From: CAZHLD01 sp964533185
GTDB lineage: Bacteria; Acidobacteriota; Terriglobia; Acidiferrales; UBA7541
Direction: 5' to 3'
Length of the DNA: 18,222 bases
Assembly (NCBI GenBank): GCA_964533185.1
Contig: CAZHLD010000066.1
Coordinates: 1 to 18,222 of the forward strand
Below, piece after piece: positions 14,026 through 18,222 of the stretch (positions are counted from its first letter, which is position 1; each line of letters begins with the position of its first letter). The notes under the pieces are model-generated. The model did no database searches and was not told the DNA's origin. It saw only the letters and a list, made by a program, of their open reading frames with translations. The position numbers and the translations under genes are program-made.

Positions 14026-14056
14026 ACTGATAGCTGAAAGCTGACGGCTGAAAGCT
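14026..14056. repeat. CTGAAAG/CTGACGG short tandem repeat
   Basis: An imperfect tandem, ACTGATAGCTGAAAGCTGAC and onward, sharing its units with the tract at 2664-2697. It lies 11 nt beyond the 3' end of the tRNA gene. Confidence 0.6.
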
Positions 14057-14067
14057 GGCCGCTCTCA

Positions 14068-14141
14068 TGGAGCGGGAGAAGGGAATCGAACCCTCACTAC
14101 CAGCTTGGGAAGCTGGTGTTCTACCATTGAACTACTCCCGC
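14068..14141 (-). tRNA. tRNA-Gly (anticodon CCC)
   Basis: A complete cloverleaf reads on the minus strand. Acceptor stem GCGGGAG (14141-14135) pairs with CTCCCGC. The D arm is GTTC/GAAC, and the anticodon stem CCAGC/GCTGG has loop TTCCCAA (anticodon CCC at 14109-14107, reading GGG). The T arm is GAGGG-TTCGATT-CCCTT (one G-T pair). The discriminator is T, and CCA is encoded in the genome (14070-14068). Length is 74 nt with CCA. It has its own promoter at 14151-14179. Confidence 0.95.
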
Positions 14142-14150
14142 TCACTTCTC

Positions 14151-14179
14151 ACCCTACCAAACCGCCCATTACCCTGCAA
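14151..14179 (-). promoter_or_regulatory. Promoter for tRNA-Gly
   Basis: On the minus strand, TTGCAG (14179-14174), a 17-nt spacer and TAGGGT (14156-14151), preceded by an extended TGG. The predicted start near 14144 is 3 nt before the mature tRNA. Confidence 0.6.
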
Positions 14180-14269
14180 GGTTCTTCGCCCTGCCCTTCG
14201 CGCGCCAGACACCGCGCGCTTCCGCCCGCTTTCTCCGCGCAGACTCGCCACTGCCGAATGCCCGGCCAA

Positions 14270-14647
14270 TCATTGGCAGACCACCGGCCCCTCATCTTGC
14301 CGGATCACCCGCACCTGCTGGATCCGCGTGGTCATCACCCGGTTGCCGAACTCCAGGAACAGCCCCTGCGCGGCTACGACATCCTGTTTAATCGCGCTGC
14401 CTCCCCACGTGCATCCGTTGATCGTGGTCTCCTGCGGCGAGACCCCTTCCCGGTCAAACCATCCCCCGGAAACCGAGTACCTCTCCTCCCCCAGCACGCA
14501 AATCGAATACACCGAGTTCTTCGTCGTCACCACCACCCAGTCTCCGCAGCGCAGCTCCCGCTTCCGTACTCCTTCGATCCGACTGGCCTCTTCGACCCGC
14601 GCATCCAGGGTTCGCACTCCGTTGCTCATCTTGTACATTCCCGTCAT
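14270..14647 (-). CDS. Conserved-looking hypothetical protein, 125 residues
   Basis: I do not recognise this protein. It has no signal peptide or membrane span. An N-terminal charged helix-like part (TLDARVEEASRIEGVRKREL) is followed by alternating hydrophobic residues suggesting beta strands (DWVVVTTKNSVYSICVLGEE, then YSVSGGWFDREG), and a C-terminal helix-strand part (DVVAAQGLFLEFGNRVMTTR). Two of its three Cys lie in the middle. I chose ATG 14647 because it overlaps the stop of the preceding 70-codon kinase remnant as ATGA and has GGGG about 8 nt upstream. ATG 14638 or 14629 are possible. By context it is the last gene of a unit headed by the kinase gene at 17482. A small soluble beta-rich accessory protein is as far as the sequence goes. 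Confidence 0.65.
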   Translation of the reverse strand: MTGMYKMSNGVRTLDARVEEASRIEGVRKRELRCGDWVVVTTKNSVYSICVLGEERYSVSGGWFDREGVSPQETTINGCTWGGSAIKQDVVAAQGLFLEFGNRVMTTRIQQVRVIRQDEGPVVCQ

Positions 14648-14856
14648 CGTCTGCCCCGAAACTCCGCAATCCAATTCTGCACCAGCGTCAGGCTTCGCAC
14701 TCCCGCATTCTGGTGCACCGGCCGAACCATCACCGAGCGCCCATCGCCCGCCACCTCGCGCCCCAGCCGCGTATCCGGCGCGCGGTACACCTCGCCCATG
14801 CCGACCGCACCCAGCTTGGCAGTCACCTTGTAGTGCGCGATGTTCTGTCCAATCAC
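14644..14856 (-). pseudogene. Internally deleted remnant of a Ser/Thr kinase-propeller gene
   Basis: This 70-codon frame joins the two ends of a gene like its upstream neighbour. Residues 1-36 (MIGQNIAHYKVTAKLGAVGM, then GEVYRAPDTRLGREVA) match the first 36 residues of the kinase at 17482, including the glycine-rich loop. Residues from about 36 to 70 (GDGRSVMVRPVHQ and LTLVQNWIAEFRGRR) match the extreme C-terminus of the same family, ending in VQNWFAEF in the neighbour. The roughly 800 residues between, starting just before the catalytic Lys, are missing and the junction stays in frame. The GTG start overlaps the upstream stop as GTGA, and the stop overlaps the next ATG as ATGA. The likely origin is a tandem kinase duplicate that lost its middle. 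Whether the mini-protein is made is unknown. Confidence 0.75.
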
Positions 14857-16163
14857 TTCTTTTGCTTGTCTTGGAACTCGGCGAACCAGTTCTGGACGAT
14901 GGCGATGGCCGGGCTGCGGGTCTCGGACCGGACTTGCTGCATCATCAGGAAACGCTGGCCGGTCGCATCCACGTCGTAGCGATACGGCTCATTGATTTCG
15001 AGCCCGGTTCCCGTGGTGGAGAATAATCGCTTCGGAGCAGACAGCACCAGTGAAGGCTGGGTTGACACTTGTACTTCCATCAGGGAATCGCCTTCGCGGT
15101 ACAACAACCGGGCGCCCCGCCAGTGCGGCAACGTGCCCCCATTGACCGAAACCTGCCATTTTCCCTCGCCGCCAGGAACCTTGGTGATGTAGACCTCCTG
15201 GCGCCCCGACTCTGTCGAAACATACGCGACGTAGCGTCCATCGGGAGAGAGTGACGGCATTCCTTCGGCTTCGGGCGTGGCCGCAAAGGCGACGGGCTTG
15301 GGTTCGCCCCCCAAGGGCAGGTACCACAGACCCCCCTTCGCGTCGGGGCCTTGGGCAACGTACACTATAAACTTCCCGTCGGCCGAAAACACCGGTTTGG
15401 CGAGCGACGCTCCGGTGGCCACGGGTTCCTGTTTGCCGGTTCCGTCGGCCGAGATCCGCAGGAGTTTCCCTTCGCCCACATAGACAATCTCTTTTCCGTT
15501 TGGTGTCCAAGCCGGATCCCATTCCTGGCCCGTGGGAGTAAACGTGAGCCGGGTCCGGGTGCCGCGCTGGAGGTCATAACTCCACAGATCCCACTCGCCA
15601 TTCTGAATCACGATCGCCGCGACGCGGCGCCCGTCGGGCGAGAGCGACGGCCGACGGATGTCCTGCTGCGGCTCTCCGATGGCACCCAGGACTTTTCCGC
15701 TGCGATCCACCCAGACCAATTGCAGGGGAACAGAACCCGCCCTGCGCACATAGAGAAGCGTGCCGTCGTCGGCGACGCTGGGGTAGTTGGCGTCCGGGAC
15801 GACGAGAAACGGCTCGCCGGTCACCTCCAGGCGAGAGAGAGAAAACGGTAGTGCCCACAATCCGCTATTGGTGGGATTGCGCCAGAAAAGGATGTGGCCG
15901 GTGGGCGAGTACACAGGATGCCAGATGGTTTGCCCATCGTATTGCAGGAGCACCTTGCGGGTTGTTCCGGAAAGCAGAGTGAGGCTGTCCGGACCGTGCG
16001 CGGTGCGGTGAACAACAAAAATTAGGCTGCGGCCGTCGGGCAGGAAACGCGGTTCGTGGATATCGTTTTCTACTCCGGCCTCGGGCCTCAGTAGCTGTTT
16101 GGGTTCGCCACCCGTGGCGGGTATCTGGTAGAGACCCGTACTGCCGCGGGATGAGACAATCAT
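14853..16163 (-). CDS. TolB/WD40-like propeller part of a frameshifted Ser/Thr kinase
   Basis: The 436-residue downstream half of the kinase gene that begins at 17482. It carries repeated propeller blades with the TolB/PD40 signature: SLSPDGRRVAAIV, WTPNGKEIVYVG, FSADGKFIVYVA, SLSPDGRYVAYVS, and DIHEPRFLPDGRSLIFVV earlier. It ends in AIVQNWFAEFQDKQKK, the usual C-terminus of acidobacterial kinase-propeller proteins. Its first ATG (16163) overlaps the stop of the upstream half, but the frame stays open upstream. Read back, it gives GGSGNTWGLEGMIVSSRG, which fits a blade start, so the true join lies near 16192-16196. In intact homologues this domain lies outside the membrane and is thought to sense or scaffold. 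It may be made by coupled reinitiation, or not at all. Confidence 0.85.
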   Translation of the reverse strand: MIVSSRGSTGLYQIPATGGEPKQLLRPEAGVENDIHEPRFLPDGRSLIFVVHRTAHGPDSLTLLSGTTRKVLLQYDGQTIWHPVYSPTGHILFWRNPTNSGLWALPFSLSRLEVTGEPFLVVPDANYPSVADDGTLLYVRRAGSVPLQLVWVDRSGKVLGAIGEPQQDIRRPSLSPDGRRVAAIVIQNGEWDLWSYDLQRGTRTRLTFTPTGQEWDPAWTPNGKEIVYVGEGKLLRISADGTGKQEPVATGASLAKPVFSADGKFIVYVAQGPDAKGGLWYLPLGGEPKPVAFAATPEAEGMPSLSPDGRYVAYVSTESGRQEVYITKVPGGEGKWQVSVNGGTLPHWRGARLLYREGDSLMEVQVSTQPSLVLSAPKRLFSTTGTGLEINEPYRYDVDATGQRFLMMQQVRSETRSPAIAIVQNWFAEFQDKQKK

Positions 16164-17482
16164 GCCCTCGAGTCCCCAGGTGTTTCCGCTGCCCCCACGG
16201 CCTCGGTCATGGCGTTGGCCAGGGGTTTTTTTTCGCCGCCGCTGGCGGGGATCTTCCAGAACTTGCCATCGGCCACAAAACCCACATAGGCGCTGTCAGG
16301 CGACCAAAAAAGAAGTTCGGCCTTTTCGGTAGCAGGAAGTTGGCGTGGCTCGAATTGATCAAATTCACGAATCCACAGCCGGTCTTCACTGGAGTAAACC
16401 ACCTTGCGCCCGTCCGGGGAGAGCACGGGGTAAACGAAAAGGCTGACGTCCAGCTTCGGCACCGTGAGGTCCAACTTGCGCAGCGGCAACCCAGGGACCG
16501 CCGGCCGCCACGTCCAGAAGGCCGCGGCGGTGATCAGTCCGCCGATGGCCAAGGCGCCAGCCAGGGTGAGCCAGTCCTGCGGCCGGCGGGAAGCCAGCGC
16601 CGGGCGCGCCGCTCCTAGCTCCTCCGCTTGCGGTTCCGCCAGGTAGCGTTCGAGTGTGACTCGGGCTTCCCCGATGTCGCGCAGCCGATCCTTCACGCTG
16701 CGCGTGAGGCAGCGGCGGAGCAAGTGGCGGATGGTCGCAGGTACGGAAGCCGGCAGGCTGTTCCAGTCGGGTTCGCTCTTGAGCACATCAGCGAGAACGT
16801 GCGAGATCGTATCGCCGGTGAAGAGCTGCTTCGCTGTAAGCATCTCCCACAGCATGACACCAAACGACCAGATGTCGCTGCGCTTGTCGGTCTGCTTTCC
16901 CGCAGCCTGCTCGGGCGACATATACGCCGCCGTGCCCAGGATCACCCCGGCCCGTGTCGCCGCCACACTGATCGTCGGCGAATTGGCGATGTCAACCGCG
17001 CTCGACTCCTCCCCGAACGCTTTGGCCAAGCCAAAGTCCAGCACTTTGACCGTTCCGTCCTGCGTGACCTTGATGTTGGCCGGTTTCAAGTCGCGGTGGA
17101 CGATGCCATGCTCGTGCGCGTATTCCAGCGCCTCGGAAATTTGCTCCGCAATTTGGAGTGCATCCGCAACCGGGATGGGCCCGGCAGCGATTCTCTCGGC
17201 CAGCGTCGGCCCATCCACCAGCTCCATCACCAGCGCCCGCACGCCGTCGCTCTCTTCCAGTCCGTAAATCGAGCCGATGTTCGGGTGGTTCAGCGACGCC
17301 AGCATCTGCGCCTCGCGTTGGAACCGCGCCATCCGCTCCCCATCAGCGGCAAATGCTGGAGGCAGCATCTTCAGCGCCACCTCCCGCCCCAACCGCTCAT
17401 CCTGCGCGCGGTACACCTCTCCCATCCCGCCCGCTCCGAGCTTCACTGTCACGCGGTAATGCGTAATGTTTTTTCCGATCAC
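16160..17482 (-). CDS. Serine/threonine protein kinase (PknB/Hanks type), truncated by frameshift
   Basis: A 440-residue frame with a complete kinase domain (about 9-280). It has the glycine loop LGAGGMGEVY (15-24), Lys38 in VALKML, Glu57, catalytic HRDLKPAN (129-136), DFG (149-151), activation segment ending YMSPEQ (187-192), and DIWSFGVMLWEML. A transmembrane segment (about 304-324, WLTLAGALAIGGLITAAAFW) follows, then the first propeller blades (LSPDGRKVVYSS, FWSPDSAYVGFVA). It then runs out of frame at NAMTEAVGAAETPGD and stops. The propeller continues in another frame (14853-16163). Restoring one G in the G5 run (C5 at 16192-16196 on +) gives a single protein of about 877 residues reading TEAVGGSGNTWGLEG. 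The start is GTG 17482 with a weak GGAC upstream. The kinase domain itself looks functional; targets are unknown. Confidence 0.92.
   Translation of the reverse strand: MIGKNITHYRVTVKLGAGGMGEVYRAQDERLGREVALKMLPPAFAADGERMARFQREAQMLASLNHPNIGSIYGLEESDGVRALVMELVDGPTLAERIAAGPIPVADALQIAEQISEALEYAHEHGIVHRDLKPANIKVTQDGTVKVLDFGLAKAFGEESSAVDIANSPTISVAATRAGVILGTAAYMSPEQAAGKQTDKRSDIWSFGVMLWEMLTAKQLFTGDTISHVLADVLKSEPDWNSLPASVPATIRHLLRRCLTRSVKDRLRDIGEARVTLERYLAEPQAEELGAARPALASRRPQDWLTLAGALAIGGLITAAAFWTWRPAVPGLPLRKLDLTVPKLDVSLFVYPVLSPDGRKVVYSSEDRLWIREFDQFEPRQLPATEKAELLFWSPDSAYVGFVADGKFWKIPASGGEKKPLANAMTEAVGAAETPGDSRA
16192..16196 (-). other. Frameshift site in a G5 homopolymer
   Basis: The two reading frames of the kinase-propeller gene are joined if this run (CCCCC on +) had six bases. 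Family-like sequence continues on both sides without gap. It is either a real one-base deletion, a phase-variable tract, or a homopolymer sequencing error. Confidence 0.75.
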
Positions 17483-17515
17483 TGGCTGTCCATTGAAAAA
17501 GTTATTCGCCGCATC

Positions 17516-17544
17516 ATCTTAGGCCGCCCGTCTGGCCTCGTCAA
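17516..17544 (-). promoter_or_regulatory. Promoter for the kinase gene
   Basis: On the minus strand, TTGACG (17544-17539), a 17-nt spacer and TAAGAT (17521-17516). The predicted start near 17509 gives a leader of about 27 nt before GTG 17482. Confidence 0.6.
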
Positions 17545-17589
17545 CGCTTGTTCATCCATGCGTACTTCTTCTTCATCAATTCCTTCCGT

Positions 17590-17598
17590 GCTAGAGTG
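17590..17598 (+). promoter_or_regulatory. Extended -10 promoter candidate for the ubiD-family gene
   Basis: TGC TAGAGT (17590-17598), about 50 nt before the TTG start. It resembles the TGGTAGNNT elements elsewhere in the window. The -35 region is weak. Confidence 0.35.
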
Positions 17599-17650
17599 TG
17601 CGCCTTATGGGTGCCCGACTCTCCGGGCATCCGACGCTGGGGAGGTTGGT

Positions 17651-18222
17651 TTGGCCTACAAGGACCTGCGCGACTTCATCCGCCGCCTTGAAAAAGAAGG
17701 CGAGCTCCGCCGCATCACCGCCGAAGTGGACCCAGTCCTCGAAATCACCGAGATCACCGACCGCGTCACCAAGGCCGGTGGCCCCGCCCTGCTCTTCGAA
17801 AACCCCAAAGGCTCCCGCGTCCCTCTGCTCATCAACGCGCTCGGCAGCCACCGCCGCATGAATCTTGCTCTCGAGGTCGAAAAGCTCGGCGACGTCGCCG
17901 ACCGCATCCGCTCGATGATCGACTTCCAATCCCCGCAGGGCCTCCTCGACAAAATTAAGATGCTTCCCAAGCTCGCCGAGCTCGGCAGTTTCTTTCCCAA
18001 GAGCGTGAAGACCGGCCCCTGCAAAGAAGTCATCCGCAAGGAGAATTTTTCTCTACATGAGTTCCCAATCCTGAAGTGCTGGCCGCAAGACGGCGGACGC
18101 TTCATCACTTGGCCTCTCGTCATCACCAAAAATCCCGAGACCGGCAAGCGCAACATTGGCGTCTATCGCATGCAGGTCTTCGACGACCGCACCACCGCCA
18201 TGCACTGGCAGACGCAGAAGCA
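17651..18222 (+). CDS. ubiD: UbiD-family decarboxylase, N-terminal part (runs off the window)
   Basis: The first 190 residues of a UbiD-type decarboxylase, which uses prenylated FMN to decarboxylate unsaturated acids; in ubiquinone or menaquinone-type routes the substrate is 4-hydroxy-3-polyprenylbenzoate or a related acid. The N-terminus is typical: AYKDLRDFIRRLEKEGELRR, ITAEVDPVLEITEITDRV, GGPALLFENPKGS and LINALGSHRRM. It continues with LHEFPILKCWPQDGGRFITW and the prFMN/metal-binding region NIGVYRMQVFDDRTTAMHWQ. The start is TTG 17651, with GGGGAGG at 17639-17645, spacing 5. The frame is open to the window end. It is divergent from the kinase gene. Whether it is the quinone-pathway UbiD or an aromatic-acid paralogue cannot be told from this part, so the symbol is tentative. 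Confidence 0.9.
   Translation, partial: MAYKDLRDFIRRLEKEGELRRITAEVDPVLEITEITDRVTKAGGPALLFENPKGSRVPLLINALGSHRRMNLALEVEKLGDVADRIRSMIDFQSPQGLLDKIKMLPKLAELGSFFPKSVKTGPCKEVIRKENFSLHEFPILKCWPQDGGRFITWPLVITKNPETGKRNIGVYRMQVFDDRTTAMHWQTQK

Noticed and set aside
14068..14141. tRNA-Gly as an integration (att) site of a mobile element
   Set aside because: No integrase and no second copy of the tRNA 3' end is visible in the window. Only short dispersed repeats lie beside it.
16163..16200. Programmed -1 ribosomal frameshift in the kinase gene
   Set aside because: The site does not match the X-XXY-YYZ slippery heptamer, and I see no obvious downstream stem. A simple base loss in the G run explains it better.

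Overview
The window most likely comes from an Acidobacteriota (Terriglobia-like) chromosome. The indications are three genes of the VWFA-related acidobacterial family (TIGR03436-type), an Oar-like TonB-dependent receptor with an N-terminal carboxypeptidase-regulatory-like domain, a Ser/Thr kinase carrying TolB-type propeller repeats, high GC, frequent GTG/TTG starts, and dispersed intergenic repeats beginning TGTCATTCCGAG. A complete Kdo pathway indicates a Gram-negative envelope. The taxon is inferred; no marker gene was searched.

Layout. At 285-1208 (+) a secreted VWA protein is interrupted by an in-frame amber codon. deoB (phosphopentomutase) follows at 1279-2460 (+) and converges on two overlapping VWA genes (2707-3702 and 3662-4648, both -), behind which lies a 964-aa outer-membrane receptor (4887-7781, -). 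A small membrane protein (7911-8243, -) has a near-consensus promoter so close that its mRNA is probably leaderless.

The central block, 8496-13789 (+), holds kdsB, pyrG, kdsA, kdsD (kpsF/gutQ type) and kdsC. It contains every enzyme from ribulose-5-phosphate to CMP-Kdo, plus the CTP synthase that supplies CTP. It is not one simple operon. A consensus promoter precedes pyrG, another candidate precedes kdsA, kdsA and kdsD overlap by 4 nt, a terminator-like hairpin follows kdsD, and kdsC has its own extended -10 and ribosome binding site.

The right part (13790-17482) has hairpin-rich repeats, a tRNA-Gly(CCC) gene, an unrecognised 125-aa protein, a 70-codon internally deleted remnant of a kinase gene, and a kinase/propeller gene broken into two frames by loss of one G from a G run. 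All of these lie on the minus strand. A UbiD-family decarboxylase begins at 17651 (+) and runs off the end.

No CRISPR array, transposase, phage gene or clearly new system is visible. The notable points are the gene-decay events (amber stop, frameshift, in-frame deletion), the clustered Kdo/CTP module with its promoter architecture, a composite dispersed repeat that contains the pyrG stop codon, and a recurring TGGTAGNNT promoter motif.
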